DNA of 58,947 nt from Mycobacterium sp. (GTDB taxonomy: Bacteria > Actinomycetota > Actinomycetes > Mycobacteriales > Mycobacteriaceae), in the NCBI GenBank assembly GCA_023264735.1, contig JAHFVD010000045.1, positions 1-58,947 on the forward strand, given 5' to 3'. Numbering within the stretch: position 1 is the stretch's first letter; the number at the start of each line of letters is the position of its first letter. Below the pieces are notes generated by a model, which saw nothing but the letters and a program-made list of their open reading frames with translations, ran no database searches and was not told where the DNA came from. Positions 18,247 through 28,374 of this stretch are shown piece after piece. The translations under genes were made by a program, and so were the position numbers.

Positions 18247-19899
18247 CTAGCGGGTTCCCTTCAGCGTCGCCCAGAACGGACATTGGTGACGCGAACTGAA
18301 ATCGGTCGTGATCGTCAGCTGCCCGGTCTGCAACGACATCCGCTTGCGGTCGTCTCCCAGCTGCGGCCAGTCCGGCAGCCCGGAGATCTCAGGCGTGCCG
18401 TTCTTCACGAATTGGGTCCAGTACGCGACCATCTGGTCGGAGAGCCCACGTTGGGCCGGGTTGAGCGGCGGCGCGCCACCGACATCGAACAAGTACCGCA
18501 GCTCCAGCGAATGACTGGCCCCCACCGGGAACGGCACCGCGCGCAACGGATCCGGGGCGGGGGCCGTTCGGTCGTTGAACTCGTAGGCGTACACCTGGTC
18601 GGTGTGCGCCAGGCCCGACGCGATTCTGTCTGTCGGACAGGCGAATATGCTGTCGGTCACCGCCGCGGAGTAGGCCAGGCCTTCGCTGCCGCCGTACCAG
18701 TCCGGCGAGTAGTGCGCAGCCACCGCGGGCGCATCGGGACCGAATGTGTCGGACAGGAGTTTCGGATACGGCGGCAACCCATGGTCTTTGAGATATTGGA
18801 GTGCGGCGAACATCGCGAATTCGTCGCCGTTGCTGCCGATCAGCACGGGGATCTTGGGCATCCGGCTCAGCGCGGCGTCGGCCATCGGGTCGACGGGAAG
18901 CCGGTCTGTTCCGGTGACCGGACCGGTGAGCTTGTCCGGGCCGAATCCGACGTACAGCGGGGCGCGCTGCAATTTCCTGGTCGGAAGTGAGCGTAGGCAG
19001 GCCGCAACCGCGTCGGGGTCCGAACAGCCTGCGCTGGCCGCGTATTCGGTACTGACCCGGGTGGCCGTGGCTCGATCGGCTTGCGCCTGGCACGACCCGC
19101 TCTGCAGGATCGCGGCCCGGAATAATCCGGCGGAATCCGGCGCGACCAGATGGTCGCATACCGACATCGCGCCGGCCGACTCCCCCGCGATCGTGACTTT
19201 GGTTGGGTCGCCGCCGAATTCGGCGATATTGTCCCGGACCCACCGCAGTGCAAACTGCTGATCGGCCAATCCATAGTTGCCGATGTTGCCGTCCGGGCTC
19301 AGCGCCGGATGCGCGAGGAAACCCAGGGTGCCCAGTCGGTAGTTGATGGTGACGACGACGATGTCGCCCTGGGTCGCCATCCAGCGGGCGTCGTAGATAT
19401 CGGCGCTGCCGTTGAGGAAGCCGCCGCCGTGAATCCACACCATCACCGGCTTCTGGCTGGACCGGCTGGCGCCATCGGGGGTCCAGACGTTGAGGTTCAG
19501 GCAGTCCTCACCGGTCGGGCGGCCGTAGTCGGGATCGAAGCTGGTGTCCTGGATGCAGCGCACGCCGGGGGTGGCGGCATCACGCACCCCTGGCCACGGG
19601 GCGGCTGGCTGCGGTGGCTGCCACCGCAGCGGGCCCACCGGTGCGGCGGCGTACGGAATTCCATCGAACACCCGGTACCCCGGGGCGACGAGACCGCGCA
19701 CCGCACCGGCTGCGGTCTGGACCACCGCGGGCCCGGGTTGTGCGACCGGAGCGGGCTGCGGGTGCGTCTCGCTGGTACCCCTGCTACATCCGACGAGCAC
19801 CGCCAGGCCCAGCAACAGGCCTAATGCGCGCCGACATCGTCGGCCGCTCCATCGGTGTCGCACGAGATCCGAGCCTACGCGGACGCCTGGCCGAGGCAT
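18247..19899 (-). CDS. Lipoprotein carboxylesterase, type B family
   Basis: Predicted secreted ester hydrolase of about 550 residues. A signal sequence ends at a lipobox (LAVLVGC), so the protein should be anchored outside the membrane. The alpha/beta-hydrolase core shows the oxyanion motif VWIHGGGF, the nucleophile in TIAGESAGAMS and a late GASHSLELRYLF that probably holds the catalytic His. EDCLNLNVWTP is the family signature. The start is uncertain (ATG at 19899 or 19938). The natural substrate is unknown. Confidence 0.88.
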   Translation of the reverse strand: MPRPGVRVGSDLVRHRWSGRRCRRALGLLLGLAVLVGCSRGTSETHPQPAPVAQPGPAVVQTAAGAVRGLVAPGYRVFDGIPYAAAPVGPLRWQPPQPAAPWPGVRDAATPGVRCIQDTSFDPDYGRPTGEDCLNLNVWTPDGASRSSQKPVMVWIHGGGFLNGSADIYDARWMATQGDIVVVTINYRLGTLGFLAHPALSPDGNIGNYGLADQQFALRWVRDNIAEFGGDPTKVTIAGESAGAMSVCDHLVAPDSAGLFRAAILQSGSCQAQADRATATRVSTEYAASAGCSDPDAVAACLRSLPTRKLQRAPLYVGFGPDKLTGPVTGTDRLPVDPMADAALSRMPKIPVLIGSNGDEFAMFAALQYLKDHGLPPYPKLLSDTFGPDAPAVAAHYSPDWYGGSEGLAYSAAVTDSIFACPTDRIASGLAHTDQVYAYEFNDRTAPAPDPLRAVPFPVGASHSLELRYLFDVGGAPPLNPAQRGLSDQMVAYWTQFVKNGTPEISGLPDWPQLGDDRKRMSLQTGQLTITTDFSSRHQCPFWATLKGTR

Positions 19900-19955
19900 G
19901 ACCTGGGAATTAGCCGAAAAGTCTGCGACCTGGCACAACCGTGCCCGAAACTAGA

Positions 19956-19975
19956 AACCTGACACCCGTCAAGTT
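19956..19975. promoter_or_regulatory. Palindromic operator candidate upstream of the P450 gene
   Basis: AACCTGACACCCGTCAAGTT reads as AAC-TGAC-(4)-GTCA-GTT, with 14 of 20 positions symmetric. It ends 27 bases before the P450 start, in the esterase/P450 divergent gap. Size and symmetry fit a TetR-family site; the TetR gene convergent with the P450 is an obvious candidate regulator. Confidence 0.45.
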
Positions 19976-20002
19976 TTTAGTGGCATGGAGCGAGGAGACC
20001 GA

Positions 20003-21253
20003 ATGAGCGCACGGATCGTGGACAAGGCGGCGCGCGTTCTGGCCAGTCCGATGGGCTACACCGATGAGAAGTTGATGCACGAGTCGCTTGCTCATCTACG
20101 TGCGAATGTTCCGGTGTCGTGGGTCGAGGCCGAGGGTTATCGGCCGTTCTGGGCGATCACCAAGCACGCCGACATCATGGACATCGAACGGCAGAACGAC
20201 CTGTTCACCAATGATCCGCGTCCGCTGCTGACGATCGCCGAGGCCGACGATGCGCTTCGCGCGCAACTGGAAGCCGGGATCGGCCTGCGCACGCTGATCC
20301 ACATGGACGATCCCCTTCACCGCGACATGCGCAAGATCGGTGCCGACTGGTTTCGCCCGAAAGCCATGCGCGCCTTGAAGACTCGTTGTGACGAGCTGGC
20401 CAAGATTTACGTCGACAAGATGCTCGAGCAGGGTCCCGAACTGGACTTCGTCCAGGAGATCGCGGTCAACTATCCGCTCTACATCATCCTGACACTGCTG
20501 GGTCTGCCCGAATCCGACTTTCCCCGCATGCTCAAGCTCACCCAGGAGATGTTCGGCGGTGACGACACCGAACTCCAGCGCGGCGGCAAGACCGACGACA
20601 TGCTCGCGGTGCTGCTGGACTTCTTCAACTACTTCAACACATTGACCGCCTCGCGCCGGGAGCACCCCACCGAGGATCTCAGTTCGGCGATCGCCAACGC
20701 CACGATCGACGGCCAGCCGCTGTCCGATATGGACACCGCCTCCTATTACGTGATCGTTGCCAGTGCCGGCCACGACACCACCAGCGCCGGGATCGCCGGT
20801 GGGCTGCTCGAATTGATACGCAACCCCGGCGAACTCCAGCGGCTCCAGAACGACCCCGGCCTGATGGGCACCGCGGTCGAAGAGATGATCCGCTGCACGA
20901 CACCGGTCAAGGAATTCATGCGGACCGCCCAAGCCGACACCGAGGTTCGCGGCGTCCCCATCGCCAAGGGCGAAGCCGTTCTGCTGTCCTATGTTTCAGC
21001 CAACCGCGACGAAGAAGTCTTCGACGACCCGATGCGTTTCGATGTCAGCCGCGACCCCAACAAACACCTGTCCTTCGGCTACGGCGTGCACTTCTGCCTG
21101 GGCGCTGCCCTGGCCCGGATGGAAATGCACAGCTTCTTCTCCGAACTGGTCCCCCGCATCAACACCATCGAACTGGCCGGTGAGCCCGAACTGATGGCGA
21201 CCACCTTCGTCGGCGGTCTCAAACGCCTGCCGATCCGCTACTCGCTGAGGTGA
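20003..21253 (+). CDS. Cytochrome P450
   Basis: Soluble bacterial P450 monooxygenase, 416 residues from the ATG at 20003, which has GAGGAG upstream. The I-helix oxygen-activation motif AGHDTTSAG is at about residue 255. The K-helix ExxR lies in EEMIRCTTPVKEF, and the heme-binding loop FGYGVHFCLGAALAR has Cys365. I cannot assign a CYP family from memory. Its substrate and electron donor are unknown; the ferredoxin-reductase-like protein at 29194-30375 is one possible partner. Its 3' end overlaps the convergent TetR gene by 35 bases. Confidence 0.93.
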   Translation: MSARIVDKAARVLASPMGYTDEKLMHESLAHLRANVPVSWVEAEGYRPFWAITKHADIMDIERQNDLFTNDPRPLLTIAEADDALRAQLEAGIGLRTLIHMDDPLHRDMRKIGADWFRPKAMRALKTRCDELAKIYVDKMLEQGPELDFVQEIAVNYPLYIILTLLGLPESDFPRMLKLTQEMFGGDDTELQRGGKTDDMLAVLLDFFNYFNTLTASRREHPTEDLSSAIANATIDGQPLSDMDTASYYVIVASAGHDTTSAGIAGGLLELIRNPGELQRLQNDPGLMGTAVEEMIRCTTPVKEFMRTAQADTEVRGVPIAKGEAVLLSYVSANRDEEVFDDPMRFDVSRDPNKHLSFGYGVHFCLGAALARMEMHSFFSELVPRINTIELAGEPELMATTFVGGLKRLPIRYSLR

Positions 21254-21893
21254 TTTCGCCGACCCGGTGGGCGGCAAGGAAGCCGTCCACCGCGGCGCGC
21301 GCACACTGTCGGTAGTCGAAATCAGCCAGCGTGCTGATGCGCCCGGCCACCAGTGGGCCGATCAGCAGCATGATGGCTTGGGCGCGGTCCACGTCACCGA
21401 GTTCGCGTTGTGCATCGGGACTGTCGAAGATCGCGTCGAACGGTGCCCCGTACTGCTGGGCGACCCGCTCGCGCAGGGTGCGTACCTCGGGGCTGTCGAC
21501 GCCCTCGACTCTGCCGGGCATGTGCTCCATATCCGGCCCCAGCGCCAGCCAATAGGTGGCCGTCAGCAAGATCGGTGTCTCGGAGATGAGGTCAGCCTGC
21601 GCCTGCATCAGGGCGACAAGGCGCTCCCGCAGTGATCCCGACTCCGGCGGCATCGGCGCGGGCGGGATCAGGCTGTGGAATGCGGCCGCGAGCAGATCGT
21701 TGCCGCTGGGGAAATGCCGATAGAGGGTCGCTCTGGCGACGTTGGCGCCACGTGTGACGGCGTCGACGGTGACCGCGCTGGGACCGCCGGTACGCAGCAA
21801 TGCCGTTGCCGCGTCGAGTAACCGGGCGCGTGAACGCGCTGGTCTCGGATCGCTGCGCCGGCTCGTCATCGTCCCAGTTCCTTCCGCTGACAT
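21219..21893 (-). CDS. TetR-family transcriptional regulator
   Basis: About 224 residues, with an N-terminal helix-turn-helix (RARLLDAATALLRTGGPSAVTVDAVTRGANVARATLYRHFPS, roughly 20-62) and a divergent ligand-binding domain. I favour the ATG at 21893: the longer ATG at 21911 lies in a GTCTAGAC palindrome likely to be the operator. A further ATG at 21869 has a good ribosome binding site and is also possible. It converges with the P450 and overlaps its end by 35 bases, so it may control that gene. Confidence 0.88.
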   Translation of the reverse strand: MSAEGTGTMTSRRSDPRPARSRARLLDAATALLRTGGPSAVTVDAVTRGANVARATLYRHFPSGNDLLAAAFHSLIPPAPMPPESGSLRERLVALMQAQADLISETPILLTATYWLALGPDMEHMPGRVEGVDSPEVRTLRERVAQQYGAPFDAIFDSPDAQRELGDVDRAQAIMLLIGPLVAGRISTLADFDYRQCARAAVDGFLAAHRVGEITSASSGSAGV

Positions 21894-21902
21894 TCCCCAA
21901 CG

Positions 21903-21910
21903 TCTAGACA
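21903..21910. promoter_or_regulatory. GTCTAGAC palindrome before the TetR gene
   Basis: Perfect 8-bp palindrome 9 bases upstream of the favoured TetR start. Its position suggests autoregulation, but it is short and differs from the site upstream of the P450, so support is weak. Confidence 0.3.
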
Positions 21911-21970
21911 TCTTCGCCTTATCCGGCCCGACTAGGGTACCGATTGGCTCCGCCGCCGAGACGCGGCAGC

Positions 21971-23407
21971 TCAGCCGACGAATTCGGCGGCCCGGTGTCC
22001 GATCATCGCGATCGTGGCGTGCGGGCCGCGGCCGGTCACGCGCGGCAGCACCGAACCGTCCACCACCCAGAGATTCTCGATCCCCCGCACCCGGCAGCGC
22101 GGGTCGACGACCGCATGCTCGTCACCGTCGGTGCCCATCGGGGCTGTGCCGCACAGATGCTGCGATGTCGACCACATCGGCTCGCCGAGTTCAGTTGTGG
22201 CACCGAGTATTTCCGTCGCGAACGCACAGCCGCGCCGCAGCGCGGCCACATCCTCGGGAGCGCTGTCGTAGCGGTGTTCGATCAGCGGGGGCACCGCCGG
22301 GTCGGCGGACAAGAGTGTGAGCCGGCCGTGGGCGCGCGGCGCCATCAACGCCACCCCCAGATGCGGCCAGTCCGGGCGACCGAGCGTGCCGTCGCCGACC
22401 ATCGCGATGAACCCACCGGTGTAGGGCCGGATCTCGAGACCGTCGGCCACCAGCACCGCTTCGAGCACAGGCCGATGGGGGGCGACCGTCCACGTGGTGG
22501 ACAGCACCCACTCCGGGTGATCGGAGGTTCGCTTGCCCACCGGCAGATCGGCCACCACCGCGATGCCCGCGGCGCGCAGGGCCGCGGCGGGCCCGATGCC
22601 GGACAGCATCAGCACGTGTGCCGACCCGATGGCACCCGCCGACAGCACGACCCGGTCGGCCTCGATGATGGCGGGCCCGTTCGGGCCGAGAGTCTCGACG
22701 CCCACCACCCGGGCCCCGGCGATCCGCAACCGCAGCACCCGCGTGTGGGTCAGCACCGTCACGTTGGGCCGGGCGGCAGCGGGTTCCAGGAACGCCGCGC
22801 CGGGGCCGAGGCGGACACCGTCGACGATGTTCAGCGGCACCGCGCCGATTCCGGGCGGGGCATTGTCCCCGGTCGGCTCGGCATTGAGATCAGGTAGCCA
22901 GCGCAGGCCGGCGGCGCGGGCCGCGTCGACGAATGCCGCTGTGCTGCCGACAAATTCGTGGGTCCGCCGGATCGCGATCGGGCCGCCGCCGGCCTGATCG
23001 GGGAAGTCGAGGTCGGTCTGGATGGCCCGGTAGTGCGCCTGGACTTCAGCCCAGGACCAACCGGGCACGGCGGGACCGTCGAAGTCGTCGGGCAGCGCCC
23101 GGCAGAAGTAGCCGCCGTTGACCGCACCGGAACCCCCGACCGTCACGCCCCGCACGATGTCGGCGCCGCGCTGTGGTTCGGCGGTCAATTCTGTGCGGTA
23201 GCGCCGGACCAGCGGGCTGGCCGCCCCGATCGGCAACTGCAGGCCGTTGTGAGTGAGCTCGCGAACTCCGGGCTCGTCGGGGCCGGGACCGGTTTCCACG
23301 ATGGTGACCTGGCGGGCAGGATCAGCCGAGAGGCGTTCGGCGAGGACCGATCCGGCGCTGCCTGCACCGACGATCAGAACATCGCTGTGCGTGATGTGGT
23401 CGACCAC
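21971..23407 (-). CDS. mftG: Mycofactocin-associated GMC oxidoreductase MftG
   Basis: FAD-dependent glucose-methanol-choline family protein, 478 residues. The N-terminal dinucleotide fold is LIVGAGSAGSVLAERL (10-25) and VTVGGSGAVNGGYF is the first GMC signature. The C-terminal catalytic region includes CGTAPMG and ENLWVVDGSVLPRVTGRGPHATIAMIG. In mycobacteria MftG oxidises reduced mycofactocin and links it to respiration (literature knowledge). It starts 4 bases after the mftF stop and is the last mft gene. Confidence 0.92.
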   Translation of the reverse strand: MVDHITHSDVLIVGAGSAGSVLAERLSADPARQVTIVETGPGPDEPGVRELTHNGLQLPIGAASPLVRRYRTELTAEPQRGADIVRGVTVGGSGAVNGGYFCRALPDDFDGPAVPGWSWAEVQAHYRAIQTDLDFPDQAGGGPIAIRRTHEFVGSTAAFVDAARAAGLRWLPDLNAEPTGDNAPPGIGAVPLNIVDGVRLGPGAAFLEPAAARPNVTVLTHTRVLRLRIAGARVVGVETLGPNGPAIIEADRVVLSAGAIGSAHVLMLSGIGPAAALRAAGIAVVADLPVGKRTSDHPEWVLSTTWTVAPHRPVLEAVLVADGLEIRPYTGGFIAMVGDGTLGRPDWPHLGVALMAPRAHGRLTLLSADPAVPPLIEHRYDSAPEDVAALRRGCAFATEILGATTELGEPMWSTSQHLCGTAPMGTDGDEHAVVDPRCRVRGIENLWVVDGSVLPRVTGRGPHATIAMIGHRAAEFVG

Positions 23408-23411
23408 CAGG

Positions 23412-24827
23412 TCAGGTTTTGATCTGCGGCTTCAGCGGTCGCAACGTACGCTCGCGGACCACACCTGTCCACAGGCCGGCGCCGTAGGCCAGATCATCGA
23501 GACGTTTGAGGAGCAGATAGGCGAACAGTCCGATCGGCTTGCCCTCGACGTCGTCATTGTTGCGATTGCGGGTGATCCAATCCTGTACTCCGTCGAGCAC
23601 CGCGGCCACCAGGATCGCCTGCCGACATTTGCGCGAGAGCAGTGCGGCCACCAGGGCCAGCGGCCAGTAGTGCCGACAGACGGCCGCCGACAGCTGCAGC
23701 GCAGCGGCGCCGATGCCACGCAGAGCCAGGACCACCACGTCGAGGAACCCGGCATCGGTGTTCTTCATCGCCTTGGCGGTCCGGCGGGTGGTCACCCCGG
23801 CGAACACGAGCGAAGCGACATAGCCCGAGACCGACCCGAATGCCATCAGCAACCACACCAGCAGGCTCCAGGCGGAGATCACCACCGGCGCCGTCTTGTC
23901 TGGGTGCCGAATCGACAGCGGAGCGGCCGAGCTTCCGTAGAAGGCCTTGCGACCCAGCCATTCTCGCATCTCAGTGCGGTGTTCGTGGGCCACCAGCGCG
24001 ATCGGCTCGTAGCGCAGTCGGGAGCCGGACTCGATGAGCCGCCAGCAGAGGTCGACATCTTCGCCCGACGGCAGGGTCTCGTCGAAGCCGCCCAGTTCCA
24101 GCAGCGTGGCCCGGCGACAGATGATCGCTGCACTCGGCACATAGGACACCGGGCCGTAGGGCACCACCGGGGCCTCCCGTCCGCCGAGGTCCAGCGACGA
24201 CCGGACCGCTTCGTAGCGGGCGACCAGTTGGTCGCTGTGACCGAGCCCCACGATGCGGGGCGCAACCAGGGCCACAGCCGGGTCGCAGAAGTGGCCGAGC
24301 AGAGCCTCGAGCCAGCCCCGGCGCGGGACGACATCGGAATCCAGGAAGGCGACGAAATCTGTTGTGCAGGAGGCAAGCCCGGTGTTGCGGGCCGCCGCCG
24401 GGCCTTTGCTGCGCGGGTGGCGCAGGATCTCGACATCACAGCGCGCACCAGCGAAGTCGCTGGGCTGCACCGGCGTTTGCGAACCGTCGTCGACGACGAT
24501 CACGCGCATACCGCGAAGCGACATCACCAGGCGATAAAGCCCAAACGGGTTGTCGCGTACCGGAATCACGACGGTGACATCGCGGTGGGACGGGCCACCC
24601 GCCGGGCGCGGGTGCGCGACGGTGGCGTCGAGCAGGGTGCGGGCCAGCTGGGCGCTCACTGCGTCGCGGACCTCGAGGCGACCGCCGGCGAGCAACGTCT
24701 GGGCAGACGGCGCCAGCCGCAGCAGCCGGGTCGGTGAGCCGCCGAGCAAAGCCGAGCCCTCGGCGAGCGTGCGCACTCGCCGGTCGACCTGCACGGCAAA
24801 CCCGTCAGGCAGCCGAGGCTGGGTCAT
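23412..24827 (-). CDS. mftF: Mycofactocin glycosyltransferase MftF
   Basis: Family 2 glycosyltransferase, 471 residues from the ATG at 24827, that decorates the cofactor with a beta-1,4-glucose chain (known for the family). The GT-A core begins at [30 protein letters not shown] holds the metal-binding D-x-D, and [19 protein letters not shown] is the acceptor/catalytic region. C-terminal hydrophobic segments follow ([20 protein letters not shown]). Its start overlaps the mftE stop by 4 bases (ATGA). Confidence 0.93.
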   Translation of the reverse strand: MTQPRLPDGFAVQVDRRVRTLAEGSALLGGSPTRLLRLAPSAQTLLAGGRLEVRDAVSAQLARTLLDATVAHPRPAGGPSHRDVTVVIPVRDNPFGLYRLVMSLRGMRVIVVDDGSQTPVQPSDFAGARCDVEILRHPRSKGPAAARNTGLASCTTDFVAFLDSDVVPRRGWLEALLGHFCDPAVALVAPRIVGLGHSDQLVARYEAVRSSLDLGGREAPVVPYGPVSYVPSAAIICRRATLLELGGFDETLPSGEDVDLCWRLIESGSRLRYEPIALVAHEHRTEMREWLGRKAFYGSSAAPLSIRHPDKTAPVVISAWSLLVWLLMAFGSVSGYVASLVFAGVTTRRTAKAMKNTDAGFLDVVVLALRGIGAAALQLSAAVCRHYWPLALVAALLSRKCRQAILVAAVLDGVQDWITRNRNNDDVEGKPIGLFAYLLLKRLDDLAYGAGLWTGVVRERTLRPLKPQIKT

Positions 24828-25567
24828 GTCAGCATCCCGTCGTCGGCCGGGCGCCACCGATCGATGCGACGCGAACACTCCGCGACCATCTGCTCGAAGA
24901 TGCGCGCACCCTCCATCGGAGTCGCCGTCGTCGGGTCACCCAACACGCCCACCTCACTCACCGCAGCCACCCCCCCGTGACGCATCTGCGGCAAAAGGGT
25001 AGCCAGTGGCGCCCGGTTCCCGCTACACCAGGCGTCGGTGTGCACGTCTGCCGGTGAAATATGTAGCAATACAGATGTTTCCGTGTGGCCGGCGTGGGCA
25101 TCGCCACCCTCAGTGAAGCAGGGGCACCAGGTGGCGTCGCGACCCTCGGCCCGCAGGAGGCGCACCGCCGCACGCATCGCCTCCAGGTTGCCGCCGTGTC
25201 CGTTGACGAACACCAGCCGCCGAGCCCAGCCGCAGGCCGAACGCCCATACTCGACGAGGACAGCCGTCAGCGCCTCGGTGCCGATCGACACCGTTCCTGC
25301 GAAGCCCTCGTGCTCACCGGACGCGCCATAGGCGATCGCTGGGGCAATCAGATACTCGCCACGATCGAAGCGGTTGAGGTCCTCGGTGGCAGTGCGCGCG
25401 ACCGCGGTGGCGATCCGGGTGTCGGTGTCCAGCGGCAGGTGCGGTCCGTGCTGCTCGGTCGAGCCGACCGGGATCAAGATCGTGGGCGAGGTGTCGCGAA
25501 GTTGACTCGATGTCGAGTTGCCCAACTCGCCCCGAAACGCCACGCGGTGATGGTAGGCCGAATTCAC
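24824..25567 (-). CDS. mftE: Mycofactocin peptidase MftE (creatininase family)
   Basis: Metal-dependent amidohydrolase that releases the C-terminal Val-Tyr dipeptide core from modified MftA (established for the family). I chose the GTG at 25567 ([16 protein letters not shown]), giving 247 residues; the longer ATG at 25663 adds unconserved sequence. Metal ligands fit [16 protein letters not shown] (about 35-50), NGHGGN and [10 protein letters not shown] 138-base gap precedes it after mftD, with no feature visible. Confidence 0.93.
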   Translation of the reverse strand: MNSAYHHRVAFRGELGNSTSSQLRDTSPTILIPVGSTEQHGPHLPLDTDTRIATAVARTATEDLNRFDRGEYLIAPAIAYGASGEHEGFAGTVSIGTEALTAVLVEYGRSACGWARRLVFVNGHGGNLEAMRAAVRLLRAEGRDATWCPCFTEGGDAHAGHTETSVLLHISPADVHTDAWCSGNRAPLATLLPQMRHGGVAAVSEVGVLGDPTTATPMEGARIFEQMVAECSRRIDRWRPADDGMLT

Positions 25568-25705
25568 CTGCCGTGCGCCAATTGTTCGAGGAGAAGACGG
25601 ATTTCTTTCGCATTCGGGACCGACGGACCCTCCCTGAGCGTTTACCGTCGTCCCGTCAGTCACGCCAGCACCACAACCTCGCTTACGCCGGGTTCAGCGC
25701 ACGCC

Positions 25706-26887
25706 CTACTTGGGTACTCCGAGCGCCCGGACGAAGTCGTCTGGCACCAAGATGTCCTCGGCTGTCAGGTCGTGGATCGACGCCTTGCCGAGTCCGCGCA
25801 GCGCCGAGTCGATGCCTCCGGACAAGATGTCGAGGACGTTCTCGACGCCGGCCTGCCCGTTGGCCGCCAGGCCCCACAGGTAGGCCCGGCCGATCATCAC
25901 GGCCCGGGCACCGAGCGCCAGCGCCTTGATCACGTCGCTGCCGCGGCGCACACCGCCGTCGAGAAGCACCTCGACCTGGTCGCCGACCGCCGCCGAGATG
26001 GCGGGCAGCGCGCGGATCGATGCGGGGGTGCCGTCGAGGTTGTTACCACCGTGATTGGACACCGAGATCGCTGAAACACCGGCATCGACAGCCCGTTTGG
26101 CGTCGTCGACGCGCATCACGCCCTTGAGCATGAAGGGCCCGCCCCACAGCTCACGCAGCCAGGCGATGTCGTCCCAGGTGGGTGGCGGGGTCCCCATCCA
26201 CTGGCCGTAGGCATCGAAGAACGGCGGGCCGGGCTCGCCCTTGGCCGCCTGGTTCGGCACCGACAGCGCCGGTGGACGCAGCGTCTTGGCCCACTGCAGG
26301 AACCACCGCGGCCTCGTCACGGCCTCGGGGCTCATCTTGATCATGGTCTTGAGATCCATCTTTTCCGGGATCTTCGGACTGCCCCAGTCGCGCCCGTGGC
26401 TGAAGCTCCAGTCGGTGGTCACGATGAGACCGACGGCCCCGGCCGCCCGAGCCCGCTCGGCGCGGGCTGCGATGGCGTCCCGGTCGCCCAGCCAGTAAAT
26501 CTGAAAGAACGTCTTCGGGTTCGCCGCGACGACCTCTTCGATCGGCTTGCTGGCAAACGAGGACAGTCCCATCGCGGTGTTGCGGGCCGCGGCCGCGCGG
26601 GCCACAGCGACCTCGCCGTCGGGGTGCACGGCCTGCACGCCGGTCGGGGAGATCAGAACCGGCAGCGAGACCTCTTGACCCATGACAGTGGTTGTCATGT
26701 CCCGCTTTTCGAGTGCACCGATGACGTGCGGCGCAAAGCCGAGCTCATTGAAAGCCTCGTTGTTGCCATTGACGGTGAGCCCCTTCTCACTGCCACCGAT
26801 GAGTGCGCTGTACGCAGATTTGGGGAGCCGCTTCTTCGCACGTTGCTGCGCGATGGCGACGGTTTCGAACCAGGTGTCGCGTGCCAT
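25706..26887 (-). CDS. mftD: Mycofactocin biosynthesis flavoprotein MftD
   Basis: FMN enzyme of the alpha-hydroxy-acid oxidase family, 393 residues. In the pathway it deaminates the AHDP intermediate to premycofactocin (literature). Conserved FMN-barrel motifs include SPTGVQAVHPDGEVAVARAA, the catalytic-His segment ISVSNHGGNNLDG, LLDGGVRRGSDVIKALALGA and the C-terminal IGRAYLWGLAANG. It lies 4 bases after mftC. Confidence 0.94.
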   Translation of the reverse strand: MARDTWFETVAIAQQRAKKRLPKSAYSALIGGSEKGLTVNGNNEAFNELGFAPHVIGALEKRDMTTTVMGQEVSLPVLISPTGVQAVHPDGEVAVARAAAARNTAMGLSSFASKPIEEVVAANPKTFFQIYWLGDRDAIAARAERARAAGAVGLIVTTDWSFSHGRDWGSPKIPEKMDLKTMIKMSPEAVTRPRWFLQWAKTLRPPALSVPNQAAKGEPGPPFFDAYGQWMGTPPPTWDDIAWLRELWGGPFMLKGVMRVDDAKRAVDAGVSAISVSNHGGNNLDGTPASIRALPAISAAVGDQVEVLLDGGVRRGSDVIKALALGARAVMIGRAYLWGLAANGQAGVENVLDILSGGIDSALRGLGKASIHDLTAEDILVPDDFVRALGVPK

Positions 26888-26891
26888 GTGA

Positions 26892-28061
26892 CTAGATCGG
26901 ACTTTCGTTGCAGGGCTTGGCCGGCGGCCGGGTGGACAAGGTCAGCATGATCGGCTTGCCCCTGGAATGGTCGGCGCTGGGGCGGGGCTTGTCCCGCTCT
27001 CCTGCCAGGGCAGGCACCCCGTAGCCTTCGACGCACTCCGGGTCCGGGCCGTCGAGCGGCAGGCCGGTGAAGAACTTCGCGGCCATGCAGCCGCCGCGGC
27101 AGGCGTCGTAGTGCCCGCAGCTGCCGCAGGCACCGGCCGACTGCGGCTCGCGCAGCTCTGTGAACAGGGGCGAGTACTTCCATACGTTGTCAAAACCGCC
27201 GCCGGACACCACATTTCCGGCCAGGAACCGGTCATGGATGGCGAACGGGCAGGCGTAGACGTCGCCGACGGGGTCGATCAGGCACACCACCCGGCCGGCG
27301 CCGCACATGTTCAGACCCGCTAGCGCGCCGGGGGCGCCAAGGCCGGAGAGATGGAAGAACGAGTCGCCGGTCAGCACGCCCTCGCCCCTGGCCACCAGCC
27401 AGTCGTAGAGCGTCACCTGTTGCGCGGGGGTGGGGTGCAGTTCGTCCCAGACATCGGCCCCGCGTCCGGACGGACGCAGGCGGGTGATGCGCAGGGTGGC
27501 GCCGTAGCGGTCGGCAAGGTCCTTGAAGTCGTCGAGCTGCTCGACGTTGTGACGGGTGACGACCACCGAGATCTTGGCGTCTTTGAAGCCCGCGGCGGCC
27601 AGGTTCTCCAGCGCGCGGGTCGCCATCTCGAAGGAGCCGGGTCCGCGGACGGCGTCGTTGACCTCGGCGGTGGCGCCGTCCAGTGAGATCTGCACGTCGA
27701 CGTAGTCGCTGGCGGCCAGCCGTGCGGCCACCTCCGGGGTGATCCGCACGCCGTTGGTGGAGAACTTGACGCCGACGTGGTGAGCGGTCGCGTAGTCGAC
27801 CAGCTCCCAAAAGTCAGGTCGCACAGTGGGTTCGCCGCCACCGATGTTGACGTAGAACACCTGCATGCGCTCGAGCTCGTCGATGATGTCCATGCACTGA
27901 CGGGTGGACAGCTCGCGGGGATCGCGCTTGCCCGAGGAGGACAGGCAGTGCACGCACGCCAGGTTGCAGGCGTAGGTCAGCTCCCAGGTCAGGCAGATCG
28001 GCGCATCGAGGCCGCTTTCGAACTGCTCGATCAGCCGGGGTACCGGTGCCACCGAAGTCAT
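26892..28061 (-). CDS. mftC: Mycofactocin radical SAM maturase MftC
   Basis: Radical SAM/SPASM enzyme, 389 residues, that oxidatively decarboxylates the C-terminal Tyr of MftA and crosslinks it to Val. The [4Fe-4S] triad is CNLACVHC (C32, C36, C39). NIGGGEPTVRPDF is the GGE SAM-binding motif. The C-terminal SPASM region has CGAGRVVCLIDPVGDVYACPF, CGSCGHYDACRGGC and a final Cys for auxiliary clusters. Its start overlaps mftB by 4 bases. Confidence 0.96.
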   Translation of the reverse strand: MTSVAPVPRLIEQFESGLDAPICLTWELTYACNLACVHCLSSSGKRDPRELSTRQCMDIIDELERMQVFYVNIGGGEPTVRPDFWELVDYATAHHVGVKFSTNGVRITPEVAARLAASDYVDVQISLDGATAEVNDAVRGPGSFEMATRALENLAAAGFKDAKISVVVTRHNVEQLDDFKDLADRYGATLRITRLRPSGRGADVWDELHPTPAQQVTLYDWLVARGEGVLTGDSFFHLSGLGAPGALAGLNMCGAGRVVCLIDPVGDVYACPFAIHDRFLAGNVVSGGGFDNVWKYSPLFTELREPQSAGACGSCGHYDACRGGCMAAKFFTGLPLDGPDPECVEGYGVPALAGERDKPRPSADHSRGKPIMLTLSTRPPAKPCNESPI

Positions 28062-28372
28062 TGGGAATCCTTGCAGGTCAACATGTTCGAGGTCACCAGC
28101 ACGCTCAACGCATGCAGGTAGGGTGCCTCGTCGGGCTCGTCGACCCCGGCGGCCCGCAGAGCTGAGCGGGCGTCGGGGTGATCGGGTAGCGAGTTCACGA
28201 CGGCGAGGATGGTGCGGTTCTTCAGGAACGACAGCTTCCTGGTGCCGAAGTGGTACAGCAGTGCGCCGAAAGGTTCCGGGCGCACGGCCACCTGCGGATG
28301 CAGACGCCAGCTGAGTGCCGGGTCGAAGTTCGACCCGGCCGCAGCCGGATCGCCCACAGCGTGGGCGGGCAC
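28058..28372 (-). CDS. mftB: Mycofactocin peptide chaperone MftB
   Basis: Small RiPP recognition element that presents the MftA leader to MftC. The conserved core is SWRLHPQVAVRPEPFGALLY and FGTRKLSFLKNRTI. I favour the GTG at 28372, two bases after the mftA stop (104 residues); a GTG at 28390 would overlap mftA. No other domain is present. Confidence 0.9.
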   Translation of the reverse strand: MPAHAVGDPAAAGSNFDPALSWRLHPQVAVRPEPFGALLYHFGTRKLSFLKNRTILAVVNSLPDHPDARSALRAAGVDEPDEAPYLHALSVLVTSNMLTCKDSQ

Positions 28373-28374
28373 GG

